The position numbers were made by a program, and so were the translations under genes. A DNA stretch of 64,000 nt, taken from contig NC_088798.1 in assembly GCF_011386835.1 (NCBI RefSeq), positions 1,488,001 to 1,552,000 on the forward strand, given 5' to 3'. Source of the stretch: Chrysemys picta bellii (taxonomy: Eukaryota > Chordata > Testudines > Emydidae). Below the pieces are notes generated by a model. That model was given only the letters and a program-made list of their open reading frames with translations, had not been told where the DNA came from and made no database searches. Within the stretch, counting starts at the first letter, position 1, and every line of letters begins with the position of its first letter. Positions 33,803-44,775 of this stretch are shown here, piece by piece.

Positions 33803-34869
33803 GGTGTTTATATAGTTATTATGAAGCAGGAAAACTAAACCGTAAAATAGAGAAAATCACTTTTTTGTCAACTAATTCCTCCCTCTTCTTCAACCCAATC
33901 GAAGTGGAATAATCTGTAGCCTGTAATAATAGCTCCTAGGCAACAGGGATAGAGAGTATTTTCTTTTAAAACAAATGGTCGCATTGTAAGGACACCCTCC
34001 GTTCAAAGTCTGGGGGTTAGGAATGTTTAGTTCAACAAGTGCACTGATTGCTCCTTAGGTGCTTTATGATGGGGACAGATGCCCACTAGGAACTGGATTA
34101 AGGTACCCCACTGCTGTTAGTTGTGATAGGTGCCAGGCTTGACCTGGGGTCTCCAGAGGTGAACGTCTCTAGCCATGACTCCAATGTACCTCAAGTTCTG
34201 TCTGTCCTAGTATTAGCTCATTTGAATAGCTCCCATGAAAATCAAACACCATTTTTCTATCTCAAAATCTCATCACTGTTGAGCTGGTTAGTTGAGAACT
34301 GACAGAATTTGTCAGACATGTAGGTCTAGCAATCCATTGTTTCTGAGACATGTTCAGGGGAGGAACTTGACTAGTCTGATCTGAATGTTCCTCGTTATGT
34401 AGGGGGTAAGCAGGGCATACGCTGGCCAGTGTATAAAGAATCCACGAGGAGGACTAAAGGAAGCCTTCACTTTCTTCTCTAAGAGTTCTCTCTCACCTCT
34501 TTGCTCTCACCTTCATTGACCTTAGCAACATTCCCTGGCATTCACTTTAAACACTGGAGAAGAACTGCAGAAACTATACAGTGTCTTGGGGAGTCAGACA
34601 TGGAGGCAGGACTGCAAGACCCTTCCCTTTTTACATTCTCCTCCAAGTAGCTACAGAAGGTAAATAAAAAAAGTTGTACTTGAATTTCAAGTAAAATTGG
34701 GTTCTTTTGTAACTGTGTGTATTCTGGGGGGAGAGGGAAATAATCTGTTCCCCTGTTCAGAACCCATGTCTCTTTCATGGTACAGGAGGAACACTCGCAG
34801 GTCCTGAGTGGCAGGAACTTTGTAACCTGACCTCCTGCCTCTTGTCTTCCCAAGTCCCTGTGGTAGGAA
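33803..34869. other. No recognisable feature
   Basis: No repeat or convincing frame recognised. Confidence 0.4.
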
Positions 34870-35120
34870 CAACTTCAGCCAAGAGCAGCGGAAGCTCCCT
34901 AAAAGTGAGGGGGGGCCCCACCCTCACACCTCTCCTTTCCCCGAGGCCCTGCCCTTGTGCTTCCCGTCCCCCACTCACTCCTCTCTGCCCCCTCCCCTCC
35001 GTCGCTTGCCCGTATGGCCAGTAAAAAGTGGGAGGGCATAGTCCTCCCAGATTTAAAAGTGATGGAGCCATGGCCCCCCTGGTTCCCCCTGTTCCAGCGC
35101 CCCCCAAAGCACTGCCAGAA
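34870..35120. repeat. GC-rich probable repeat, unassigned
   Basis: The C-rich block with 'ccagtaaaaagtgggagggcat' and 'gccccccctggttccccc' stands out in base composition from its flanks. All frames across it are proline- or glycine-rich shadows. Family not recognised. Confidence 0.3.
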
Positions 35121-35219
35121 GAGGAGGTTTTGGGCCAAACTGATAGTCACCGCAACAGCATGGCATTCATTCAACAGTTCTGTGAGGGCTTAAGAATGAA
35201 GGGACTGAGCGGCTAACGA

Positions 35220-35475
35220 AAATATGCAATCTCTCATTAAGTTTCTGTACAGGAGGACTGGAAGTAGTAAATGTGTTCCCTAAATTTAAAGAGAGACAAT
35301 AGAAGATGGTACAGGGCAGTACAGCTCAATTAGTCATACTTCAATAAAAGAATAATTTAAAATAGAATTAAAAAACACTTGGATGGTCATGAGATGATAG
35401 CAACAAATGAACAGAGGTTCTATAAAGGAAAATTGTACCACTCTAATCTGCTAGAAGTTTGAGCATGTTAGCATT
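35220..35475 (+). mobile_element. CR1/L3 LINE fragment, plus strand (RT N-terminal part)
   Basis: 'tactggaagtagtaaatgtgttccctaaat'-type sequence, then 'acacttggatggtcatgagatgat' and 'ggttctataaaggaaaattgtaccactctaatctgctag', follow the order of the CR1 RT region between the first and second conserved blocks. It stops at about 35475, and equivalent downstream sequence begins at 37395. Confidence 0.5.
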
Positions 35476-35593
35476 GCTCTGTCTCTTGGTCTTACCCAGA
35501 CTTCCAGTCAATCAGCATTTGACTTGTCATCTGCGCTCAGACTTCTCCCTCCTGCCCTCTCTTCCCATCTTCCATGATACGGTTATTGATTCT

Positions 35594-36125
35594 CTCCATA
35601 GATTCTAAGGCCAGAAGGGCCACTGTGATCATCCAGTCAGACCTGCTGTGTAACACAGGCAAGAGAACTTACTTGAAATTAATTCTGTTAAAACTAAGGC
35701 AAATCTTTTAGAAAAAATCTAATTTTGATTTAAAATCACCAGTGTTGAAAAATCCACCATAGCTCTTGTAAACTGTTCCAATGGTTAATTATCCTCACTA
35801 TTAACAGTTTACACCTTATTTCCAGTCTGAATTTCTCTAGCTTTAACATCCAACCGTTGGATTTTGTTATATCTTTATCTGTTAGGTTGAAGAGCCCATT
35901 ATCAAATATTTGTGCCCCATTAGGTACCTAGGGATTGTGATTATCATCCCGTAACTTTTTCTTTGCTAAAATAGATTCAAGGAGCTTAATCTATTTAGTA
36001 CTATAAGTTATGCTTTCTAATCCTTTAGGCATGATTGTGGCTCATCTCTGAACCCTCTTCAGTTTGTCAGTATCCTTTTGAATTGTGAGCCCCAGAACTG
36101 GACACAGTACTCCAGCAGCAGTTGT
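35594..36125 (-). mobile_element. CR1/L3 LINE 3' end, minus strand
   Basis: Begins with the CR1/L3 3' end in reverse ('gattctaaggccagaaggg', 'gatcatccagtcagacc') and continues through 'agattcaaggagcttaatctattta' and 'ccccagaactggacacagtac'. Same subfamily as the copy at 10.7 kb. 5'-truncated at about 36125. Confidence 0.75.
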
Positions 36126-37395
36126 ACCAGTGCCAAATGCAGAAGTAAAGACCCCTGCTAAGGGAATCATTTCTCAAAGACCAGCCTCTTGCTCTGCACT
36201 TTGCTTCCTGCAGCCCGTCGTTCAGACCTGGAGCAAGGGCGCTTCACACAGCGTTGCGCTCACCCCGGCTAAACCAGAGCTCTGTATCTCCCTTGCCCCT
36301 TTCTCCATCACTGTGGAGCACATCACCATTCTGCCTGTCACTCAGGCCCGTAACCTGGGTGTCTACTCAGTGACTGGACACCTGCAGCTGGCTCAGGCTC
36401 CGGGGCTCAGATTGTGTGGCTGTTTCATTGCTATGGAGACTTCTGGGTTCTGTGACTCTCCCACCTCGCAGGGTCCTAGAGCCCAGGCTCCAGCTCAAGC
36501 CGAGAAGTTTACGCGGCAATGAAACAGCCCCGCAGCCCAACCCCCGTGAGCCCAAGTTGGCTGGCACGGGCCAGCCAAAGCGTTTCCTTTGGTGTGTGGA
36601 CATACCCTCCGACCTCTCTCTAGGTCCTCGCGTCCAGGCTGTCTCTGAACCTTGCCAGTTCTTTCTGCAGAACACTCTAAGATATGGCTTATCCTGTCCA
36701 TCCACACAGCTAAAACCCTCCTCCAGGCTGTTCTCACTTCTCAAGTATTGCAATAGTCTTTACTCTGGCCCTGACAAATGCAGTCTGCCCTGCTCACTTC
36801 CATTTGAAATGCTGCTGCAAAGATCATTCTCCTCGCCCCTCATTTGGATCACCTCATCCCCCCCCCGGCTCCCTCTTCTCCATTGTATCAAACAAACTAC
36901 TAGTCTGCACTTTTAAGTCCCCTTATGCCGGTCTCCACACTATCCTCTCGCCTTCATTATCGAGATGTGGAGTCCTGTCTTGGATCAGCAGTGATGCCAG
37001 CCTTCATCACCCACTGGTTAAATGTTCAAATAAGCACCTTTGTGCTTTCTCCCTGCTGCACCTGATGCTTGGGAGGAGCTGCCCACAAATACCTGCAAAG
37101 CCGTCCCCTTAAAACTCTCCTTTGCTATGATGCCTACAAAAAACTGGGTAATGGTTAGGCTGGCGCGTGCAGTGAGACCACTGTCCCTCATGTTGACCAA
37201 TATCGACTCTGTTTCCTTGTACCTCCCGGTCTGTCTGTATCCATCTGTTGTCTCTTGTCTTATATTTAGATTGTCAGCTCTCTAGGGCAGGGACTGAATT
37301 ATTGTTCTGTGTTTGTACAGCTCAGAGCATAATGGGGGCCTGGGCCATGCCAAGGCTCCTAGTGCTACGATAATAAAAATAACAGTATATAAAGG
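36126..37395 (+). mobile_element. L2 LINE 3' part, plus strand, with MITE inside
   Basis: The protein-level order is that of L2 ORF2 C-terminal region: SITVEHITILPVTQARNLGV near 36303-36362, then FFLQNTLRYGLS, QLKPSSRLFS and KYCNSLYSGP (like the L2 DYCNSLLSGLP block) near 36660-36770. The 3' UTR follows, with 'gattgtcagctctctagggcag' and 'tgtttgtacagctcagagc', ending in an AATAAAAATAA tail at about 37380. A non-coding insertion at 36357-36611 splits the frame. Confidence 0.7.
36357..36611. mobile_element. Non-autonomous DNA element inside L2
   Basis: Left end GGGTGTCTACTCAGTGACTG and, on the other strand, right end GGGTATGTCCACACACC share an imperfect terminal inverted repeat. The inside is GC-rich and self-complementary. 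The L2 translation resumes on the far side. Superfamily not certain (hAT-like or Harbinger-like). Confidence 0.5.
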
Positions 37396-38235
37396 AGAAC
37401 CAGTTGATATAACTTGTGGTCTTTCAAAAAACCTCTGACAATGTCCCTCAAAACAAACATAGTAGCCATTGTATGAGAGAGGAAGCACTGTCATAGGTTA
37501 GAAATGGGTGAAGATACTGAACTTACAGAAGAAATAAATTGTCATTTTTCAAGATGGCAAAAAGCTAACAGTAGGCATCCAGGTTCGGCACTGAGGCTGG
37601 TGCTCGATATATTTGTTCAGGACCTATAAGAGGGGGTTGAATGGGGATGTGGTAAAATCTGTGTACGTTGCAAAATGATTTAGGTTAGTTAAGGCTAGAG
37701 AAGATAGTGAGGTGCTTCAGAGCAACCTAACAAATCTACCTGACTAGATAGCAAAATGGCAGCTGATACTCTCTGTTGACAAATGCAGTGGGAAGAACAA
37801 TTTGAATGTCTCATGTACTCTCCTGGGTTCTATATTAGCTGTAACCACTCAGGGAAAAGATTGGAGCATCTTTGTGACTATCTCAAGGAAAACATGTGCT
37901 CAACACTCTGTGATGGTCAGCAAAGTAAACACAATATTAGGGTTCATAAAGAATGGGATAAAAGATACTGGAAATATTATGCCATTGTTCTCAGCTAATG
38001 GTATATGCTCCACTGGAGCATTGTGCAGAAAGGATAAATGGCACTGTTATTTACCCTCTCTCATAATAGAACAAGGAGATCTGCAACTGAATTGAAATGC
38101 AACATTTTAAAAACTGGTTAAAGAAATGCTTTTTATACCTAATTAACCTGTGGAATTCAGTGCCACAGTATATCACTGAAGCTAAGAGCTGAGCAGGATA
38201 TAAAAAATTAGATCATCCACAGATACCTTAGATAG
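37395..38235 (+). mobile_element. CR1/L3 LINE fragment, plus strand (RT palm to C-terminus)
   Basis: 'ccagttgatataacttgtgg', 'caaaaaacctctgacaatgtccctc', 'ttgacaaatgcagtg', 'ggttctatattagc' and 'acctgtggaattcagtgccac' are spaced as in the second half of a CR1 ORF2. No frame survives. It may be the continuation of 35220-35475. Confidence 0.5.
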
Positions 38236-39473
38236 GAAAACATAGGAATATAATATATACCCTCCCGCTCCGGGGCATTTGTCAGTTACTAACTGGGGAG
38301 AGTTCTAAAGAAACGTCCTCCATGAGTGGTGTCGTCCACAATTGTTCAGTACAGCGTTTCTTTCACATACATCTGAAGTGTCTGTTACTAGCTCTTGTTT
38401 TAGATGAATCACTGGCCTATTCTGATACCACTTGTGTGATGTTTCTAAGTAACACATGTTCCACTGTCATGTAGATGAATTAACACACGTGGCTGTGCCC
38501 ATCTCATAGGAAATGTTTTTCCAAACCTTGACCTAGTCTGATTTTAATAGTGTGGTTAAGTGATTCCAGTTCCTAGCACAGCACTATGTCAGCACTTCCC
38601 ATATGGTTCTTGGTCTTAGGTCATTTTTGCTGTACCAAAGACCAGGTAACCAGATACAAATGTGTGCATTTTACTGTGCTTCCCACAAAATCTGAGACAA
38701 TTGTGGGTACACAAGACACTCCTGCCCCCATTCCTGCGCATGTGTGTGTGTGCATGCACACATGCACAGACACTCCAAGCCTGGTCATCTACCTGTGTTG
38801 GGGTTATCTTGTTGGGACCGTGGAATTACACTACTAGACTGGTTCATAGCTACCAGTGAGACACTTTTTCTCTCTCCTTCCTGTGTCTCAGACTTGTTCA
38901 TATGCCAGCTCTGTGACAGCTGCTGACACTGCTACAGAGAGAGTTTCCCTACTGAGGTTTGTTCCCACGCTAGCTGTGGGTCAGGGGAGGGCCTGATCTT
39001 GTGGCTATTTGTCATTTGTAACTGCATGTGCTCCCCATTTCCATGTGAAAAATTTGCATTCAAAAAGCCACGTTTTACTTCTCATGGTGCTGGACAACCT
39101 TGTCGAGATCTACTCAGAGCTGCTGATGGAAGACATGGTTGCTTTTTCCACCCCTTCCTGTTCAGAACATCGTGTTCTAGGGACCTGCTGGCATTGTGTT
39201 CTTTACAAAGCAGAAGCACGATTCCCTTGACTTCCATCCGTTGTTGGCATTCCCTAGAGTGTGTCGTGTTTTGTACAGCTCTGATGAGACGGCAATGCCA
39301 TTGTAAACCTTTATGTTCAGTTGTTTACAACTTCCTTAAAATCATTACCTTTCGGGCTAACTTTTCTCATGCTTGGTCTGGGGCCCAGAAGTAGAGGTTT
39401 TTGTGGGGAAGGAAGGATTAATAGCAATTGGTTCAGTGGGTTTTGAAAAGCATGTAGTAGGCTCCTCGGAGCT
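38236..39473. other. Mostly unassigned sequence
   Basis: Begins with a scrap resembling a minus-strand CR1 tail ('aggaaaacataggaatataat'). A short (TG/CA)n cluster occurs at about 38740-38768. No gene recognised. Confidence 0.4.
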
Positions 39474-39483
39474 CAGATCAAGT

Positions 39484-39601
39484 AAAAGTGGGCAGTAGCC
39501 CACGAAAGCTTATGCTCTAATAAATTTGTTAGTCTCTAAGGTGCCACAAGTACTCCTGTTCTTTTTGCGGATACAGACTAACACGACTGCTACTCTGAAA
39601 A
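39484..39601 (+). mobile_element. Palindromic-repeat family, half copy 3
   Basis: 'gtagcccacgaaagcttatgctctaataaatttg', 'gttagtctctaaggtgccac', 'aagtactcctgttctttttg' and 'cggatacagactaacacgac' follow the right half of the palindrome at 10776 almost letter for letter. CAGATCAAGT flanks it at 39474-39483 and 39602-39611, a perfect 10-base target duplication. This half extends past the T5 run where copy 1 ends. Confidence 0.85.
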
Positions 39602-39611
39602 CAGATCAAGT

Positions 39612-40104
39612 GAGTTTGTTTCAAAAGTTCTCAAAATTTCAACTTCTCTTTGGATTATTGAAAACCAACTTTCACAGAGTTCTGAGTGACTACAGGTGTG
39701 CTTTGATGTGTTTGAAGAAACTAGATTTTATTTAATGGTCCCAATTAGTGTTCAAGACTTGCCATTTTTGAATTGCATGCAGAGCTTAGTTTTACACTAA
39801 CTTCAGAAAGAGGCACCAGGCTGCAGTGCACTGCAGGAGCAGATGTTGGCTATCTGCATTTCTTAAGGTCCATCACCGTAGTATCTAGATTGATGTGACT
39901 AAGACAAGGGAGATTTTCTGATATGGAGACCTTGAGGTATTTCACTACATGATTACATATCTTCTACAGACTCTGGACACGTACTCGGCGCGAGCAATGC
40001 TCTTTGGCTTTTAACTACAACAGTAACTCTTGGTCACACTTAAGTTTGTTGTCTGTGCAGCATTTGAAAACTTTTTAATATAGCTAATTGTACCTCCTGG
40101 CTAG
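39612..40104. other. No recognisable feature
   Basis: No repeat or convincing frame recognised. Confidence 0.4.
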
Positions 40105-40208
40105 GTAGGCTGTGAGCTCTTCTAAACCGGGTCTGTCTATTACTCTGTGTTTGTGTAGTGCCTTGGCCTTAGGCACTAGTGTAATAAACATAACTAATAA
40201 TAATATTA
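40105..40208 (+). repeat. L2-type 3' tail fragment
   Basis: 'ggctgtgagctcttctaaacc', 'tactctgtgtttgtgtagtgcc' and an (AATA)n end correspond to the L2 3' UTR seen at 37260-37390. Confidence 0.5.
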
Positions 40209-40516
40209 GCTAAGGTTGTGGTTTTCCTTTTATTCAGAATTCCTATTCTCAATTGCTTACAGAGCTACAGTATAAGTAGGAATTCCAGATTTAATTAATA
40301 AAACTTGACTGGATCTTAAGTGCATCTGGTTTGTTGTTGTTCGTTGCTTTTAGACCAGCCAGTATTGTTGATTTGATCCACCTGAAGCCTGATATTTAGC
40401 ACTTGAGAAACAATCATTGTTTTCTGCAAAACAGAATGACAGCTGAGGAATGTCACTGTGGAAAAATACCAGGGAAGGTCAGAACCCTTCACCACATGCA
40501 TACCTAGAAGGAGGCA

Positions 40517-40665
40517 TGTAAACAAGTGACCTCATTTTCAGAAGGACTGAGGACCTGCAGCTTCCATTGAATTCAGTGAGAAGAACAAGTGTTCAGAACC
40601 TCTGAAAATCAGACTACTTTATTTATGCATTTAGTGCCTAAGGTTAGGCCCTGATATTCTGACAA
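40517..40665. repeat. Foldback (hairpin) repeat, copy 5
   Basis: CATTTTCAGAAGGACTGAG is mirrored by TTCAGAACCTCTGAAAATC, with a central CCATTGAATTCAGTG. It is followed by TAGTGCCTAAGGTTAGGC. Best-preserved member of the foldback group in this window. Confidence 0.55.
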
Positions 40666-41417
40666 ATGTTGGCCTGTTAACTTGAAAGTTTTAATTCCAT
40701 TGTTTCTGGATATCATTGCCAAGCACACTCAACCTGCAACTCAGCTGAAAAGAGAGGGTGGGAAACGGGGGTGGAAGGGAGGGATTGGTACGACTTGTGC
40801 TTAGCCTGATCATTATAGGTCTTAATAGGAAATGTGAAGTAAGGGGAGATGTTACTCAGGGGTTTGCTTGTGCCATGGTCAGTCTGGAGCCAGTTTGAAC
40901 GGTTGTGCACCTGTAAACATCCATAGGATGTATTTCATTTAGCTATTGAATACGAATATAGTAGTGCTATTTTGCTAACTAATGACAATCTGCACCCTCT
41001 TCCCTCCAAAGTATCCAGGGCTAGTCAGCTGAACCAGTCCCTTTCATCCTTCCAGTTCAGCCAGGAAAATTGAGTGGCCCGAGTGATCGGATTATGTTGT
41101 GTATTTTAGCCCTTTTAGTGCAATGCGCAAATACAGAAAAATTGTTTTTAGAGATGGACATTTTTGGAAAGGATTTCCAAGGACTCTCTTAAAATACACT
41201 GTGGGATTTTGTTATGGCTTTGAGCTATAAATCAATTTCACTTTAAAAAAAAAAAGTTGTTTTTTACTCTTACTACCATTTTATATTACCCCTTCTAACA
41301 TATATTCTCACAAGATAAAAATATTGTAAAAGAGAGCTGGGGAGTTTAATGATGGTTAATGTTGCCTGAGTATTTCCAGTATAGCCCCCTTTTTATTCAC
41401 CAATACTGCCCCAAAGT
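40666..41417. other. No recognisable feature
   Basis: No repeat or convincing frame recognised; one A12 run near 41247. Confidence 0.4.
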
Positions 41418-41578
41418 GTTCCACTGTCGGTGTGCGGGCGCCCACATGCGTGGCCATTAGAGATTTTTGCTTTGGCGCTATCCGTAGGGCTGGCTGCGTC
41501 GCCCCCTTGAGTGCCACGCTCATGCACTGGTATAGCAGGTGCTGCCAGCCCTACTCCCTCTCAGTTCCTTCTAACCAC
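41418..41578 (+). repeat. DIRS left inverted terminal repeat
   Basis: Shares 'agatttttgc', 'ctatccgtagg', 'ctggctg', 'gtcgccccctt' and 'ctctcagttccttct' blocks, in the same order, with the reverse complement of 44553-44713. Identity is high by eye, with scattered substitutions. Confidence 0.85.
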
Positions 41579-41849
41579 CTGTGGTGGTCAGTCAGAGCAC
41601 CTTCCTGGCTTGTCAAGGGCTAGTGGTTTCTTGTCTTGGATTTTGTGTCTTAAGGCCTTGTATATAGTTATCCTTTGTAGTTAGTGGTAAGTATCTGTTG
41701 ATTAATTGTTTGCTGTTAGTTAAGGTCCCAGCGGGGACTTTGCCCCAGGCGGGGTATGCCCCAGTCTCCAGGTTTCAAGTCCTGTGACTCCTATAACAGG
41801 CCTATACCTGTTAGTGACACACACACACACCTGTCTCAAGTGCCCGGGG

Positions 41850-43440
41850 CGCATGTTAAAGAGATGTGCTGGATTTGTAAAAACGTTCGGCCCCGCAGCG
41901 GGACATCAGGCTTACAGCTCTCCTTATGGAGTCTGCCCTGCGCCCGCATCGAATCTCCAAGCACCTCGACATCGGTGTGAAGTGCAGCACCGGCACTGGG
42001 CTCTGGCCAGCACCGCTCTTCATCGCCGGTACTGAAAATGAGGGCGAAGAAGCATGGCTCCCGGCACCGGCAAAGAAGGGCCTGGCGACATTCAGCAAAG
42101 AGCCTGTCCCAGACCATTTGCCCATCCCGGAACCCCATGGTCAGCCTTCTCCATTTGGAGCTGTTAACCCGGTGAAAGGTGATCCTCCTGCGAGCAGGAC
42201 TGGACCAACTCCCTGCTGGCACCAACGCCTTCAAGAGGTCCTCAGGCATTGAAGGAGTACTGGCCTCCGCCCATGCCGCCAGCGCAGCAGGTGCTCCAGT
42301 CTTCAGCAAAGGTTCCCCAAGAGGGCAAGCCAGCCGATAAGCCTCGGTGGAGCGGTGGAGTGCCGCTGATCCCACGAGACGATGGCATGCTCTCCACCTC
42401 TGCGCCACCGGACGCTGGTGCCGCCATCAAGATCAGCACAGACTTACCATTGGTGGCCGAGAATTTGGGCCTGGAAGTGGAGAAGATGGCTGAGCAGGAG
42501 GATTCCTTGTTCAGTGTCCTGTCAAGCTCGACCCTTACCCGTGTCGCACTACCAGTGCACGACGGGGTCCTCAAAATTGCCTAGGCCATCCGGCAGACGC
42601 CTTCCTCCATCCCTCCCACCTCAAAATGGGCCGAAAAGAAACACTTTTTCCCAACCAAAAGTTTTGAGTATTTGTATACCTCCCCCTGGCTTGCTGGTGG
42701 TCTCTGCGGCCAATGTAAAAGAGAAGCAGGGGCACTCCAGCTCAAGCCCGAAAAATAAGGAGTCCAAGCGACTGGACTTGTTTAGAAGAAAAATTTATTC
42801 ATAGAATGTTTTCATAGAATATCAGGGTTATAATGTAATAGGTATATCTCCATACATTATTTACATCTCCTAGAACTGGAAGGGACCCTGAAAGGTCAGA
42901 GTCCAGCCCCTTGCCTTCACTAGCAGGACCAAATACTGATTTTTCCCCAGCTCCCTAAGTGGCCCCCTCAAGGATTGAACTCACAATCCCTGGGTTTAGT
43001 AGGCCAATGCTCAAACCACTGAGCTATCCCTCTCCCAGGAGCTATCCCTCAGGAGGTCATCTAGTCCAACCCCCTGCTCAAAGCAGGACCAATCTCCAGA
43101 CAGATTTTTGCCCCAGATCCTCAAATGGCCCCCTCAAGGATTCCACAGCAAGTTTACAGTTTCAGGTGGTGAACCACCAAGCCCTTCTGGGCTGTTATAA
43201 TTTCAACTTCTGGGACTCACTCCATAAGTTCAAGAAGTCCCTCCCGCAGGATCAGGATCAGGCCCAGGAGTTTGACCCCCTGGAGCAAGAGGGCACTACG
43301 ACAGCCCGTAGCGCCCTGCAGAGGGCGTTGGATGTGGCAGGTTCGGCAGCCAGGGTGGTGGCATCCCCAGTGGTGATGAGGCGCAGCGCCTGGCTTCGAA
43401 CCGCTGGGCTCTCCCAGGAGGCAGGGAGGGGCCAGATCCT
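41850..43440 (+). pseudogene. DIRS Gag-like ORF, interrupted by SINEs
   Basis: The frame runs through 42249-42584 and neighbours, reaches FRRKIYS at about 42780-42800, and after the SINE insertion resumes with TASLQFQVVNHQALLG at 43144. It continues to ALQRALDVAGSAARVVASPVVMRRSAWL near 43310-43400, an alpha-helical alanine-rich block typical of DIRS Gag. Frame changes occur in the 42.0-42.7 kb part. The role of the family protein is RNA packaging in particles. Confidence 0.65.
42801..43143 (-). mobile_element. Two nested Cry-type SINEs inserted in DIRS gag
   Basis: On the minus strand an outer SINE, lacking its head, starts at 43143 and runs to about 43045 ('ggggccatttgaggatctgg', 'ggttggactagatgacctcc'). 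A full inner SINE follows, with A box at 43016-43026 and B box at 42972-42982, ending near 42840. The outer SINE tail then resumes with CCCTGATATTCTATG. The gag frame joins across the whole insert, with ATTC on both sides (42797-42800, 43140-43143). Confidence 0.8.
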
Positions 43441-43481
43441 GAGCCCTGTGTCAGGAGGCGCTCAGCCTCTGGGACTTCTGT

Positions 43482-44375
43482 GTGCGGTATGCCATTCATC
43501 TGATTACCGCCCATCTACCTGGCTCCAAGAATTTCCTAGCAGATCGCCCCAGCAGGACCTTCTCATCTTGCCACGAGTGGTCCCTCCATCCGGAGATGGT
43601 TGACAGAATCTTCCAGAGGTGGGGACTCCCCAGATGGACCTATTCACATCCAGACAGAACAGGAAGTGCCACCAGTTCTGCTCCATCCAGGGTCTGGCAA
43701 AGATTCCCTTTCGGACGCCTTCCTCATCCCTTGGTCTGGGGTGCTCATGTATCCCTTTTCGCCAGTGCCGTTAATCCACAGGGCCTGGTGAAAGTCCAGC
43801 AGGACAGAGCGAAAGTCATTTTGTGGCCCTGCATGGCCCCATCAATACTGGTTCAGCATGCTGTTGGACCTGTCAGCAGCCGCCCCTCTTCCACTGCCTC
43901 TTCGACCGGATCAGCTGTCGCAGAACCACAGCAACCTGCTGCAATGAACCTCATCACGCTGCAATCTGATGGCTTGGCTCCTGCGTGGCTAAGTGCGGAT
44001 GAATGGGCATGTTCAGGCCGTGTCCAGCAGGTTTTGCTGGGCAGCAGAAAACCCGCGACCAGGGCAACCTACCTGGCAAAGTGGAAAAGGTTCAAGTATT
44101 GGGCCTCGGAACGGTGCCTTCGGGCCTCGCTGCAGGATGTCCTGGACTACTTGCTGCATCTCAAGCTTCAAGAGTTTTCCCTCTCTTCCATTAAGGTCCA
44201 ACTGGCAGCCATCTTAGCATTGCATTCCTTGGTCCAGGGAAGGTCTCTCTTCACCCATCCCATGATGGCACGATTTCTGAAAGGACTGGAGTGCCTCTAC
44301 CCACATGTCCGGGACCCAGTCCCCCCCTTGGGACCTGAATCTTGTGCTGTCAAGGCTCATGGGCCCTCCCTTTGA
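43482..44375 (+). pseudogene. DIRS RNase H end and tyrosine recombinase N-terminal domain
   Basis: An open frame of 297 codons. It starts in HLPGSKNFLADRPSR (last RNase H motif) and EWSLHPEMVDRIFQRWGLPR, typical of the DIRS linker. It then shifts relative to a neighbouring frame carrying DAFLIPWSGVLMYPFSP. After a proline/serine-rich spacer comes the core-binding domain of a tyrosine recombinase: RKPATRATYLAKWKRFKYW, DVLDYLLHL and SSIKVQLAAILALH near residues 180-255. The catalytic Arg-His-Arg-Tyr region is not seen; the frame ends and the terminal repeats follow. The first Met is internal. Confidence 0.75.
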
Positions 44376-44462
44376 ACCCTTGGCTTTGGCAGAGCAGTGC
44401 TCCAATCTGCAAGACTGTGAACTACGAGCCCACCTTCGAGGATTCTGCTTGTGAGTCACCTA

Positions 44463-44775
44463 CAATGGAATCGACATGAGCAAGCACTCGAAGAAGAAGT
44501 TACCCACCTTTCATAACTGTTGTTCCATTACCTGCCCCTCTGTGGGAGTTGTTGGCAAGAAGGAACCGAGAGGGCGTAAGGCCGGCAGCGCCTGATATAC
44601 CAGCGCATGAAAGCAGCACGCAAGGGGGCGACACAGCCAGTCCTACGGATACCGCTAAGGCAAAAATCTCCAATGGCGGCGCACATGGGCGCACGCTCAC
44701 ACCTCCAATGGAATGGACATGAGCAGCACATCTTGAAGAATAACAGTTACGAAAATGTGGGTAAACTGTTTTTTC
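44463..44775 (+). repeat. DIRS right end: duplicated complementary region and right ITR
   Basis: ATGGAATCGACATGAGCAAG at 44464-44483 recurs as ATGGAATGGACATGAGCAGC at 44709-44728; both are followed by a GAAGAA..., GTTAC.. and AACTGTT-type stretch. Between them lies the right inverted repeat (44553-44713). Confidence 0.75.

Larger units (their letters stand above)
41418..44775 (+). mobile_element. DIRS-type retrotransposon with inverted terminal repeats, copy 2
   Basis: Inverted terminal repeats (41418-41578 and 44553-44713) bracket Gag-like sequence, a fragment of the RNase H end and the N-terminal part of a tyrosine recombinase. Between the Gag end (about 43440) and the RNase H end (about 43465) the whole RT is missing. 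A repeated segment at 44463-44526 and 44706-44775 behaves like the DIRS internal complementary region, needed to circularise the cDNA. SINEs occupy 42801-43143. DIRS elements insert with a tyrosine recombinase and normally leave no target duplication; none was seen. Confidence 0.85.

Noticed and set aside
36085..36916. Frames of 145 and 166 codons as a host gene
   Set aside because: Parts match L2 ORF2 blocks, and the rest lies in a MITE.
41836..42408. 190-codon minus-strand frame
   Set aside because: Antisense to the DIRS Gag-like region; no motif.
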